This document shows, piece after piece, positions 9,501 through 20,345 of a stretch of DNA of 23,163 bases. Below the pieces are notes generated by a model. It saw nothing but the letters and a program-made list of their open reading frames with translations, made no database searches and was not told the DNA's origin. The stretch comes from Lactifluus volemus (taxonomy: Eukaryota > Basidiomycota > Agaricomycetes > Russulales > Russulaceae). The DNA lies in NCBI GenBank assembly GCA_022376515.1, contig WTXI01000467.1, positions 1-23,163 of the forward strand, written 5' to 3'. Position numbers and translations under genes: made by a program. Numbering within the stretch: position 1 is the first letter of the stretch; each line of letters starts with the position of its first letter.

Positions 9501-12500
9501 CATTTCCAATGCTGGCCAATCGGACAACCGTCCGCGTCTCAAAGAAAATGTGTGGGGGAATAGGTGAAGGTGGTGCTCGACGACACGGGAAGAGGATGGC
9601 GCAAAAGGGAGAGCAGATATATATATATGCGGGACGCTTCTTGATATCGCCATCCGAAATATCGCACAAACGCGAACGCATCATCCACTAATGCAACAGA
9701 TTTCAACTCTGATTGGAATGATTGCTGAAATTGCCCAATAGTTACTACATGTCCTATAACATGATAAGAGCGCCTACCTTCTGCTGATCAGACCGCAACC
9801 ATGTGTTCAGAGATGCCAATGCTCGTGATGCAAGACCGACACTGTTCTTGATGCTAAGCACTCCAGCCAAAAGAGAAACCTTGTCTCGAACAGCAATCGA
9901 AGTTTTGGAAACAGTCCTGTTCAATACCAAGACGTTCTAAATGATCCCCCCAAAAAACGCAGCCATACGATAGAGCAGGTGGAACATATTTGCAATTCGA
10001 GATTCCAGATCTGGCACGTCCCTGTTGGCAACGTATGACGATTCGAGTTTGCAAATGTTGAACTTGAGGTCATTCAGCATTAATCCAAGACAGGAATGTG
10101 CCAGCTGACGGTGAGCCCTGCCAAGGTCGATGTGAAATACCCCACTCTTCTCATCGGCCAGGAAGTCACGAAATGAGGTGTGGAGAGGGATGATGGGAGG
10201 GTATCGTCGGATGAGGTCACGTTACTGAGAAGTGAGCCAAGGTGACGGAGCATCTCACAACGCATTCCGAATCCTCGGGGTCAGGGTCTCGGGGTCATCC
10301 TGGGGTGCATATCGTCGCAGATAGTCAAAGTGCGGATGGAAAGGGAACGAGAGCAGCAAAAAGCTGCCCCATCACGGAACGAAATAGGATCTGTGCGCAA
10401 CCGGCTTGAAGTACCCTTCCAGAACTTCTCCATATAGCTGGTCCAAAGGATCTTGCCCATCCCGACCTCGAGAGTGCCCCAACAGACGCTGTATCACCTG
10501 CTTCTTGCTAAACCCAAAGCTAGGAGGAGGATTGTTTATTAGCCCGGAAGCAACGGCTGCCCACTGAAACAATCCTTCCGCTGCCTTTGCGAGTTCAACA
10601 CCATGTCGTTCGAACAGACCAAAGGGAGTTCGCTCCGGAGATATAACCCAATATCTTGCTCCGTTTTGCGGCCAGTTTGTGATCATCCATATAGAGGGTG
10701 CGTACGGACAACGCATTACAGAACGCATGTTCGACGCCGTTCTCCGGCCTCGAGGTGATGAGGATACGGAAATTGGATGGCAACTCGAACAGATGTTGAG
10801 CTAGAAACTTGTGCAACCCGACTTGACCGATGCATCGCCACTCTCGTCCAACGCATCGATCACAATAAGGATTGGGTCGGTGAACTGAATGTTTTGACTG
10901 GCTCGAGGAGAAGGGATTCGAAAGTGTGCGATAATGTGGAGTACTACGAAGAGACGGATCATTCTTCAGTACCTCCCGAGCGCTAATTTGAACGGATGAT
11001 AGCGATCGGAGAGATCGCGAGCGAGTGTCGTGAACAGCTGGTAAGCTTCATCTTTGGATCCCTCTTTCCGCAAAAACGCGAAGTAAATGCAGAGGCACTT
11101 ATTCTGGAATATACGTGCGACCTCATGTGCGATTGAAGACTTTCCTGTGCCTGCTTGGCCGAGGAGCACGAGCCCACGTTGAGATTCAGGACTCTCGACC
11201 CACTTGACGATATGATCCAAAAAGTCTTCGCGTGTGCCCGGAAGACAGCGCTTCCCATGCCATATCGCCAGCCTCCTTTGTAAGGCAATTCTCTGATTTT
11301 TGCGTCCAATTCTGTGTGGCCCTCGTCAGGAAGATTATCGACAAATCGTATTACACCTTTAGAGACTAGCCACCACACTTCTAGCCACAGCAATCCCAGT
11401 GACGACGGCAGTACTCGCGAGGAAATTATCTCGCAGTCGAGCAAGGTTTGTGCGATACTCATCAATTCTCGCATCAACCTGGCGGATAACATTCTTCAAA
11501 GTCCGCTTTCCTAAATCAAATCTTTATTATGATCAATGACCACAAAGAGGTCAAGACGACGTACCGATTTGCACATCCTCCGCATACGATGTGATAAATT
11601 TGGCACATTCCGAGACACACTCCAGCATCTCATCCAGGATCTTTGGTTGCGTAGACTCCGGGTCCATGTTCCTCAAACGTCCGCCTTCTTTGCAAAGTCA
11701 AACGCGTCCAGGATTGCCTGAAGTAATGTTCTGACGTTGTCGTCACGCTTCAACTGGAGTAGCAAAGTCTGACGGCAGAAAATATTGAGCTATCGATATC
11801 CTCCAACAGAGCACGGAGACACACCTCTGGAATCTTTGAGAGCAGCTTCCATGCTAGCTGTGCATGGGGGAGCAACTGAGCGCAAAATCTAGCTCAGAAA
11901 AGCAACGGAGAAATTTGATGAGACATACATCTGCGATTGGACCGATAGTGTCGAGTACTTGCTTGATAACACCAATGGCACCCTCCCATGCGGTCATCGT
12001 ATCCATACCTTTCATGGCTTCCTCGGCACGATCCACAGTATGTGAAATCTCCGTGTGACCATCTTGTACTGGTCCCACAGGAGTATTACCCCCGGTAGGA
12101 AGGTCGCCACGACGTGCACCAGCTTCTTCAGTGCCAGGATTTCTCAGTGCTGTCGTTGTAGGACTTGGGCTAGTGGCTACCGCATTTAGAGAGTTCGTCG
12201 ACGCGGAGATAGTCAACAGGAGTATGGCCGGCTCTCTTCTATGTCCATCAGCACTACTGAGAATAATCTCGAGTTCTACATGTACGATGCTCAGCAAGCG
12301 CACGAGTAAGGATTCGAAGGAATAGACGGACCGCGTCGAGCCTTCGCAGGTGATCTCCTGCCTTCCGATAAGGATGTCTGTCCGCACGGTCCTCTTCGCA
12401 TAGAGAGATATTGTAATACTAGAGAGTGGTGGTAAAGCACTGCAGGAGAGTCAGTTGGACCTGGGTATAAAAATCCGACACTGGCAGCTCTTACAATGCA

Positions 12501-12734
12501 TCAACTTTTTCGTTCCATTCCACGTGCTGCGCCACGCTCTGCCTCGATCGTGTCTGCCACGTATTCTTCCCGTTGGTCACTGTAACATAAAACTGCCTCT
12601 CTTTACCCGGGAGGACTTTAAGACGAGGAAGATTGTGCGCCCTTAGGACTGACAAGAAGGAGAGATTTAGTACTGATCAGAGTAGAATTACTAAGATAGG
12701 TACCAGTGACCTCGAGCTGGGGTATAGTCGATTG

Positions 12735-12737
12735 GAT
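12735..12737 (-). other. Lost start codon of copy B
   Basis: Copies A (2628-2626) and C (22948-22946) have ATG followed by CAATCGA. Copy B has ATC at the same place with matching flanks. The frame upstream has a stop before any other Met. Confidence 0.7.
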
Positions 12738-13420
12738 TTCGCTGGCCTGATCGCTGATCGCACTAATCAAAGGCAATTATCTGAGTAAATACTAGAATTG
12801 AAAGCGAGGATGGAGTGACTGATATACCCGATTCCGGAGTTTGGAGGATCTGGGCTATAGTAATGGTTAACGAGAACATCGGCATCAGGTGTGAAAGGCG
12901 TTGACATACGTATTCGGTTGTGGAAGAGCCATCGTAGACTGAAGTGAGAAGTTGAGACAAGCACTGGCACCACTGGTGCTGCTGTTGGCCACCCCAACTC
13001 GGAGGGCGCTTCATCGTTGGGAACAAACAACCAACAACAGTTACGTTGACAGCCAGTGGAAGCGCACTGGCAACCCTCGCGCGAGTAGCAATTTGCTGGA
13101 GTTATGCCAGTGCAGATTCTTACTCGCACGCTGGCATATGCAAGGGCCATTTGGCTGAAGACCTGGGGTCTGGGGATGCTTGCGAGGTCGAAGCCAAATC
13201 TAAACGTAATCGCTTATTCACCTTCATATGAGCAAGCGTGGTATGGTACACGGCGCGGGAGAAAAGAAAGAGATATCAGTTATGACAGTTAATTACATAG
13301 TCCCATATACAACGAAGATGCCCTCCACTGAACGACTGCCTATGGTCCAGAATCAGATGAATCCTCGTACATCCAGTTCCTTTTATCCTTTCAAGTAGAG
13401 AATGTCAATGCAAGCGGGCC
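12738..13420 (-). promoter_or_regulatory. Conserved upstream block of copy B
   Basis: Counterpart of 2629-3290 and nearly identical to it, despite the start codon loss in the gene it serves. No recognised promoter element beyond the conservation itself. Confidence 0.4.
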
Positions 13421-14635
13421 ATGCCTTAAACTATGCCCTAGTGAAAAATGCTGTACCGTGGCCCTTCAGGAGGATGTCTTGACAAACCCGAGGGGTGCGG
13501 CTAAGGCACCAGTGGGGAATTTGACTTTCGTCGCTTGTCGAGTGCGTGCCCCTGATGAAGGAAGTTGCAAATGTCTCGTGCTTGCAGTGTTGACAGGTCG
13601 TAAGTGATCGTCTGCAATTGCTACATTCCTGACGGTACCAGGTGTGTCTTCTGCACTTCCAGGGCTACGCATCAGAGCCCACAGATGGCAGAGAGGAAGA
13701 ATCTTCGCACGGACATCGTGACCGTGCATGTTGACCGCTTATAAGTACCTCTGTGCTCCCTCCCATTCTTGAGGATTCCTCGTTCTTTTGCTCAGTGTTA
13801 TGTCAGCAGGTAGGTGGATATCTAGAATTTGGGGTCACGATAGCGACGGAGATGGTTTTATAAGAAGCGAGGATGGTTGGTGAGACTGGCCCGGGGTGAG
13901 TCGACGACTAAGGGAATTAACAGCAAGAAACCGTTGAGTGAAACTAGGAAAGAAAGACGAGAGCATTGGACGCAGAGGACTGGCGAATGCGGACGCATGG
14001 TCGGAGTTTGGGCACCAAAGCAATTCATGGACCGCTGAGGCATCTTCCGAATGCCTGTCTTTACATCTGACCGCCTTGGATCGACATCAGCGCCGTGAGC
14101 AACTACAGAAGGGAAACAATGATGGGCATGTCGCTTGGACACCCATTTGCTGGATGACTACCTAACGATCTCAATCACGAGAGCCAGTGAGAGATGAAGA
14201 GAGTGGGCTTTATTCGGAATAGACATCGAGATATAATGTACACTACCTAACGACCTCGTTTTCCTTCTAAACGAAAGGCTGAGTTTGCATAGTACCTCGT
14301 TGGTAGAGTCGTTACAATCAATCGTTTTGCCTTGTCATGTGCCTTGTGATCGTCCCCGCCAGCTTCCACAGCATGGTTTTCCTGCAGTGTCTTCGTGGTT
14401 TTCACCTCCGGTCCTCCGAACTAAACCACGAAAAGATGTGGAACTGCCAAAAATATGTGACATTTTACACATAGTACTTTTGCTGGCTTTGTCCTACGTT
14501 GAAACGATTCAATTGCTACGAGGGGGGAGACAGATGCGTACGTCGCGTCAAGCGCTTGAAAAAGTCACTGACTCGCTTCAGTTTACCACCTGAAACAGAC
14601 TGGCCAAAAGCGGTTTGGACCACTTTTCGAGGATT
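13421..14635. other. Diverged spacer, unit 2, no gene seen
   Basis: Loosely matches 3291-4429, with many gaps. No conserved reading frame and no protein family recognised. Confidence 0.4.
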
Positions 14636-15564
14636 CTCACAGATTTCGGTTTTTGCCTCACACAGGCCGACCCGGCGAATTTCCGTGCGCAGATAAGAAA
14701 TATATTGATGATGTCCTGATACTCGCCAAACTACCGTGACGTTCTCGCCCTCTCAGGCAGCATACATCGCCATCATCACTAAACGCTTTGGGCTCGCCGA
14801 GCTGCAGAAAACTCCCATGCTGCCGAGCGGCGCAGTTTATTCGAAGGACGACACCCCTTCAGATCCGTCCTACGTTACCAGAAAGAAGAATTCATGGTAC
14901 CGCGAGGCCGCCAAGGCGATCGCCGGGAGTCTCATGCACGCTTGCGGTAGCCACTCGACCAGAAATAGATTCACCTTATCTCAGTTTCCTCGAGAATCCG
15001 GGTAGCACCATCGGAAATCAAGCGGATCTTCTACTACATTTCTGGCACCAAAGACCTCGAACTCACCTTCGGCGGAGATGCCACGCCTTGTGCGGCTGCA
15101 CAGACGCCAACGGTGCTACTAGCATGCAGCCGCACCAGCGCGCCATGTTTGGGCACGCATTTTCTATTGAACTAAGGGCGGTCCTCGGGGTTCACATGAG
15201 CAGGATCTTGTGACGCTCTGCAGACCCAGGATGTGATGGCGACGCAGGGTGAAAAGGGGGCTGTCTGGCTTCTCGCGTAGCAGGAGAACTTGTATTCATC
15301 ACTTCATAATACGATTATGTTACGCTACGATTACAAGGCGCACTGAAGCTCGCCACGGACGAAACTAGTGAGATAGAACCAAAGACATTAACATTTCATC
15401 GCCAAACCGATCAACGTGGGGGGATCGTGGTCTCGTATTGCCGGCGCGATGTGCTGACAAAGCCGCTACCCTTAGATGCCTGGAGGGTCGCTCGATAGAC
15501 CGGCCTAGGTCCGCGCCATACGCGCTTGCCAGGGAGTAATGTAATGCGATGATACGGTGGGAGA
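14636..15564 (+). mobile_element. Ty1/copia retrotransposon relic, unit 2
   Basis: Counterpart of the relic at 4430-5480 at the same place in the unit. YIDDV is at 14701-14715. It is followed by QAAYIAIITKRFGLAELQ and KTPMLPSGAVYSKDD (about 14755-14850), REAAKAIAGSLMHA (about 14900-14945) and RNase H fragments to about 15400. GGTGGGAGA with TGTTGG follows at 15556-15570. Frames are broken at different places from unit 1, so the insertion predates the unit duplication and the copies have decayed separately. Confidence 0.8.
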
Positions 15565-15570
15565 TGTTGG

Positions 15571-16720
15571 AGGGCCGAGGGGGGAACACTGACGACTTGG
15601 GGATCATCACAAGCACCCATGCAGCCTGGGGTCACGTTGCGCATGCCACGCCCCAACATGCGATGAAAACTTAAGATGGTGTCTTGGATTCTCTGGTGGG
15701 ACCTGTGCAACACCAGAACAGTTCGTGAGCCTCAAGCACCCCAATTCGGAGTCCGTACCTATGGTCAGGTGAATGCCATTTGAAGATGCTCTTCTGTGAC
15801 CCATGAAGGCCACATCATCGGATGTCGCACATCACAAATCAGATCAAATCTTGGGCATAACGGGCTGTACGCGAGCTCGACAACGCGTTGGGGTCAAGTG
15901 TAACAGTAATCGAAGGGCTCGGGTCGGGTTTTGGCACCTTGAGCTGCGAGAGTGTCACGGAGGCGTAGGAGGCACCCTCGTCGCGCAACGGCCACCATTT
16001 GACTATCGCCCATTGATGCGCCCACAGCCGCTTGGAAAAGAATGACGGCCTATTATCCGTCTTGAGGTGTCAAGATCCCGGCGGTTGAGAAATATGAACA
16101 CTACGTACATGGCCATGCCCAACTCCGACCCCTTGGTCACCGGTATTGAGTAGGTGTCTGTGCGTACTCGATGTTCATGGTCGTGCGAAACAGACATACA
16201 TTGTGCCACGTCACTCCCTGGTCACTAAACATTTCGCTTAAGATGAGTGAAGTGAAAGGAAAGGGAACAAGGCCTTTATCCAGCCATGGTTAGGTTGAAG
16301 AAAAACTGCCGGCGTGACCTCACACACCACGTGTCAACGCGGCGCGTATACCCGTGTGACACCTCCGGTTCGTTAACTCATGTCCGGTCAAGGGTCCGGT
16401 CTCAAAGATTGACATGGCCCTCAAACCATCTGCATATATCCCTGACAGTATCTCCATCCGTATGGTTAGCAGAGTCTGCGTGCTGTCCACTATAGCTTCA
16501 TTTCTTACGCGTGGTCCTGGTCCTGACTGGGCAGTAACTTCAAGTTGTACTCGAGCAGATTTTCGTTCACTGTAGCTCAGTGAAGACGTGTTCTCAGAAA
16601 TCTGGGGGCATTAAATAAGACTTTAGAGAGAATAAGAATTGGCTCTGTGAATGGGTAGGAAGGAGAGGAGCGCTAGGTGCGTGGTGCCACCACCACTCTC
16701 ATTTCTTCTGTGGTCACCCT
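15571..16720. other. Spacer of unit 2 downstream of the copia relic, no gene seen
   Basis: Counterpart of 5487-6711 with many small gaps. No supported gene on either strand. Confidence 0.35.
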
Positions 16721-16776
16721 TACCTTCCGTTTCTCTAGCTTCTCGTTCGTTATTAATAATTCCTCATGTTATTGTC

Positions 16777-16845
16777 ATGTCATCCAAATACAAATTGCAG
16801 CTGTCATACCGACGCTTTCACGATACATGCTCTCCGTTGCCGTAG
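16777..16845 (+). other. 22-codon open frame conserved in both units (unit 2 copy)
   Basis: Begins MSSKYKLQLSYR and matches the unit 1 frame at 7216-7284 in length and start. A GTAGCTTG donor candidate overlaps its stop codon. A TACTAAC branch-point sequence lies at about 16882-16888, with acceptors soon after, so it could be the first exon of the downstream gene. Confidence 0.25.
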
Positions 16846-16924
16846 CTTGATTCTGGACCACTCATAAACTGCACTCCGTGATACTAACACTTGGCGTCCC
16901 TCAACATACCGACGCTATGGTCAG

Positions 16925-17464
16925 CCTCAAGAGCACTCGTTGAAGCTTTGAAGGTGCAGCCGCAGGCGGCTACCAGGTGGCCACGGAACGCCATGGCACA
17001 CGCAAGACCTGGCTCGGGCGCAGTGCAACTCGCACCTCAAGTAATCAATATAGAAGACGGCTAAGGAGTGAACCTTGCTCACATTTTCTTCATGCAGGGC
17101 TTCCAGATTCCGGACCAGATCCGAGCCTTGGGGGTGGACAAGTATGTGTCATTGGTCAGCGTAGCGAAAGTTGGGTTACAGATCTTTCGTAGACACGCCA
17201 CTGCATCTCTAGATGTCTTTGGATATCGTTTGCAAGCCAGAAAACGAGCCTCAGACGAAATACTCGATCCCCTCAGCGACTTCAGCGAGAAAGAGACAAC
17301 CAATCTCATCCGAGACTCTGAGAAGGGTTCACCTTTGGGCAATATCCTACGTTCTCCGTGGAAAGCGAGTAAGCTAAACACAAGCACCTAACCGCTTTAA
17401 GAATGCCGTGGATTTTGACGTAGTGACCAGACTTGATATTGAAGATCTATTGGCCATACCTTAG
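16925..17464 (+). CDS. Spliced gene of unknown function, unit 2 only (5' end uncertain)
   Basis: I do not recognise the protein. Exon 16925-17040 reads RALVEALKVQPQAATRWPRN and then MAHARPGSGAVQLAPQ. It joins in phase 0 across a 57-nt GT..AG intron (17041-17097) to an exon encoding GFQIPDQIRALGVDKYVSLV onward, with no stop until 17391. If a 33-nt GTAAGC..AAG stretch (17369-17401, with a CTAAC branch site) is spliced, the frame goes on as NAVDFDVVTRLDIEDLLAIP to TAG at 17464. That intron is very short for a fungus. A perfect TACTAAC upstream at 16882 suggests a further intron and an earlier first exon, perhaps the 22-codon frame at 16777. Charged and basic, with no obvious membrane segment. 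It converges on the 3' end of NLR copy C, 75 bp away. Unlike the NLR copies it shows no frameshift. Confidence 0.45.
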
Positions 17465-17764
17465 AAAGACTCGCTGGCATGCAGCAATTGAATTCGAAGG
17501 AACACTAATCGGGGTTTGCATAGTATATACATGTGACTCTATTTAGATGAACTGTGAACGTATACCGTAGCCCAATTTAATCCATACACAAATTTTGAGA
17601 GATCTACCTCCGTTCTATCTTTGCCAGCAATCCAGACTGTGTTAGCTTTATGAAGATATGGCCTGTGAATGGGAGGAATCCACAAAAGGAGTTCTTTATC
17701 TTCCCCATACATCCACCCATCACTATTGACCAGGAATTTCTCCATAAAGTATTCTGCTCTGCTT

Positions 17765-19715
17765 TTCCCTACATGAATCATGTGATCTCGTAAGGTCGAG
17801 GTGATAGGCTGCCCATCCAAAGTGGACGCACCAGAGTTAGTCGATTGGGTGAGTCCGGTAGACGAGCCCACAATATCCTGTCCTGTTGTGGCATCCCACA
17901 TGCGAATCGTGCTATCCCTCGAGCCGGAAATGATCCGCTGTCCGTCTGGTGAGAACAACCGAGTTGACCGATTCAGTGTGTCCAAAAACGGGCCCACTAC
18001 GCCTACCCTGTAGCAGAATCCCACAAGCGAATCGTGTGATCGTACGAGGCCGATGCAATGCGCCGCCCGTCCGGTGAGAATGCAACAGCGACGACGCTAT
18101 CGGTATGTCCAGTAAACGGGCTTGCTACTACCTGTCCTGTCACAGAATCCCATACACGAATAGTGCGATCGAATGAGGCTGAGGCAATTCGCCGCCCGTC
18201 CGGTGAAAACGCGACAGATTCGACCCACTGAGTGTGGCCATTAAACGGGCCCGCTACGACCTCCCCTGTCGCAGCATCCCATACTCGAATCGTGCAGTCA
18301 TCTGAGGCAGAGGCGATGCGCTTCCCGTCCGGTGAGAATGCAACAGAGCGGACCGCCTCAGTGTGTCCAGTAAGCGGGCCCACTACAACCTCTCCCGTTA
18401 TGGCATCCCACACACAAACCGTGCGATCCTCCGAGGCCGACGCGATGCGTTGTCCGTTTGCGCCGATCGCTCATCCGATAAATTCATCAATTTTTATCTC
18501 CATGCAAGCGCTCAGACATACAATGTACAAACCGGCGAGAATGTAATACAGTAGACTATATCGGTATGTCCAGTAAACGGGTCGCTACAATATTTCCTGT
18601 TGCGGTATCCCACATGCGAATCGTGCGATCTTCCGAGGCTGAGGCGATCCGCTCACCGTCAGATGAGAACGTAACACAGAAGGCCCAATCCGTGTGGCCA
18701 GTAAACGGACTCCTATGACCTCTCCTGTTGTGGCATCCCACACACAAAGTGTGCAATCTGCAGAGGCCGAGGCTATCCGTTGCCCATCTGGTGAGAGTGC
18801 AACAGAAAAGATCGATTGGGTATGTCCGGTAAACGAGGCCCCTGCCACTCCTTTTCTGGGATGCCACACGCAAACCGTGCGATCATGAGGCCGAGGCAAT
18901 GCGCTGCCCGTCAGGTGAGACTGAAAGCAGAAATATGGAAATGTGTGTCCAGTAAATGGGCCTGCTACGATCTGACCTGTTGCGGAATCCCACACGCAAA
19001 TCGTGCGATCTCCGAGGCTGAGGTGATGTTTCCCGTCCGGAGAGAATGCGATAGAGAGATGGAGCGGTGTGTCCAGTAAATGGGCCGGCTACCACCTTTC
19101 CTGTTGCGGTATCCCACACACGAATCGTGCGATCGTCGAGGCCGAAGCGACGTGCTTCCCGTCCGGTGAGAATGCAACACACCTGCCCATTCGTGTGTCC
19201 AGTATACGGGCCGCTACGACCTCTCCGGTTGCAGCATCCCACATGCGAATCGTGCAATCTCGAGAGCAGAGGCGATACGTTCCCGTCTGGTGAGAATGTA
19301 ACAAAGAAGACCTCGCGACGTGTCCAGTAAACGGGCCTGCTACACCTCTGTTGCGGCATCCCAAATACGAATCGTGTGATCATCCGAGGCTGAGGCGATG
19401 TGTTGCCCGTTGGTGAGAATGCAACGCATCTGACCCAATCCGTGTGTCCAGTAAATGGTCCCGCTACGACCTCTCCTGTTGCGGCATCCCACACGCAAAT
19501 CGTGCAGTCCTCCGAGGCCGATGCGATGCGTTTCCCGTCAGGCGAGAATGCGACAGAAAGACTTCTTTGGTGTGTCCAGTAAACGGCCCGCTAAATTTCC
19601 CCCGTCGTAGCATCCCACACACGAATCGTGCGATCTCCGAGGCTGATGCGATCCGCTGCCCATCTGGGAGAATATACAACTGAGTAGACTGGTCCGTCAT
19701 GTGCTTGAATAGTCA
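17765..19715 (-). repeat. WD40 repeat array of copy C (14 repeats, about 129 bp each)
   Basis: Colinear with the array of copy B and with the same count. The DRTIRVWD core falls near 19620, 19495, 19367, 19245, 19123, 18995, 18870, 18745, 18615, 18415, 18285, 18155, 18028 and 17905. The stretch from about 18460 to 18003 is open over more than three consecutive repeats and shows the normal unit clearly ([20 protein letters not shown], then GHTQWVESVAF, then GHTDSVVAVAF). The first nine repeats carry scattered short deletions. A 74-bp insert sits between repeats 9 and 10. Because corresponding repeats match by position with B, the array was duplicated whole and has not changed in number since. 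Confidence 0.85.
18458..18531. other. 74-bp insertion inside the WD40 array of copy C
   Basis: Copy B reads straight through the FSPDG codons at this point, while copy C has 74 extra bases that resemble no WD40 repeat. On the minus strand the insert starts just after a CCG codon with GTTTGTAC, a fair splice donor, but no AG lies at the other end to restore the frame. The edges carry a 5-bp inverted repeat, GTTTG/CAAAC. The length is not a multiple of three. It could be an intron gain, a small insertion-element remnant or filler DNA from a repair event. Confidence 0.7.
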
Positions 19716-20345
19716 TTTCCAATGCTGGCCAATCAGACAACTGTCCGCGTCTCAGCACCAATGTATGGGGGAATAGGTGAAGGTGGTGCTCGACGATGCG
19801 GGAAGAGGATGGCGCAAAAGGGAGAGCAGATATATATATATGCGGGACGCTTCTTGATATCGCCATCCCGAAATACCGCACAAACGCGAACGCATCATCC
19901 ACTAATGCCAACAGATTCTCAACCTCTGATTGGAATGATTGCTGAAATTGTACCCAATAGTTACTACATGTCGTATAATATGATTAGAGCCGCCTACCTT
20001 CTGCTGATCAGACCGCAACCATGTGTTCAGAGATGCCAATGCTCGTGATGCAAGACCGACACTGTTCTTGATGCTAAGCACTTCCAGCCAAAAGAGAAAC
20101 CTTGTCTCGAACAGCGATCGAAGTTTTGGAAACAGGTCCTGTTCAACACCAAGACGTTCTAAATGATCCCCCAAAAAACGCAGCCATACGATAGAGCAGG
20201 TGGAACATATTTCGCAATTCGAGATTCAGATCTGGCACGTCCCTGTTGGCAACGTATGACGATTCCAGTTTGCAAATGTTGAACTTGAGCTCATTCAGCA
20301 TTAATCCAAGACAGGAATGTGCCAGCTGACGGTGAGCCCTGCCAA

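Larger units (their letters stand above)
1..10124. repeat. Tandem unit 1 (10124 bp)
   Basis: Base 1 aligns with base 10125, and colinear similarity continues through the whole unit. The unit contains the 5' part of NLR copy A, the spacer with a copia relic, the unit-specific 464-bp segment, and the 3' two-fifths of copy B. The phase is arbitrary because it is set by the window edge. Confidence 0.85.
7385..12737 (-). pseudogene. NACHT-WD40 STAND (NLR-like) gene, copy B, start lost and frameshifted
   Basis: Full-length paralogue of copy A, colinear with it. The start codon position (12737-12735) reads ATC instead of ATG, and no other Met lies in that frame before intron 1. The C2-like exons are otherwise good. 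The helical domain loses frame near 11680. The NACHT region keeps Walker A (near 11146) and Walker B (near 10862), but has single-base losses near 11260, 10975, 10893 and 10830 and a two-base loss near 10920, relative to A. After the NACHT come the helical linker with an FLADEKSGVFHIDLGRAHRQ stretch (about 10200-9780), a 53-nt intron (9777-9725), the [13 protein letters not shown] segment, and fourteen WD40 repeats (about 9500-7700). The tail is conserved (ELLLWIPPIHRPYLHKANTVW). In the frame matching copy C, the stop is TAG at 7387-7385; one A is missing near 7440. The gene is either a pseudogene or a live gene seen through indel errors. Confidence 0.75.
10125..20345. repeat. Tandem unit 2 (10221 bp)
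   Basis: Same order and orientation as unit 1: the 5' part of copy B, spacer, copia relic, and the 3' part of copy C. Compared with unit 1 it lacks the 464-bp segment, has about 0.6 kb of extra gene-like sequence at 16865-17455, and has the 74-bp WD40 insert. Confidence 0.85.

Noticed and set aside
9617..9629. (AT)n run that might be a microsatellite or TATA box
   Set aside because: It encodes the PHIYIS part of the linker before the WD40 array in both B and C, so it is coding sequence.
16805..16916. 12-bp direct repeat CATACCGACGCT at 16805 and 16905, possibly a target-site duplication
   Set aside because: The unit-specific sequence begins near 16865, between the two copies, and sequence shared with unit 1 continues past the first copy, so the repeats do not bound the insertion.
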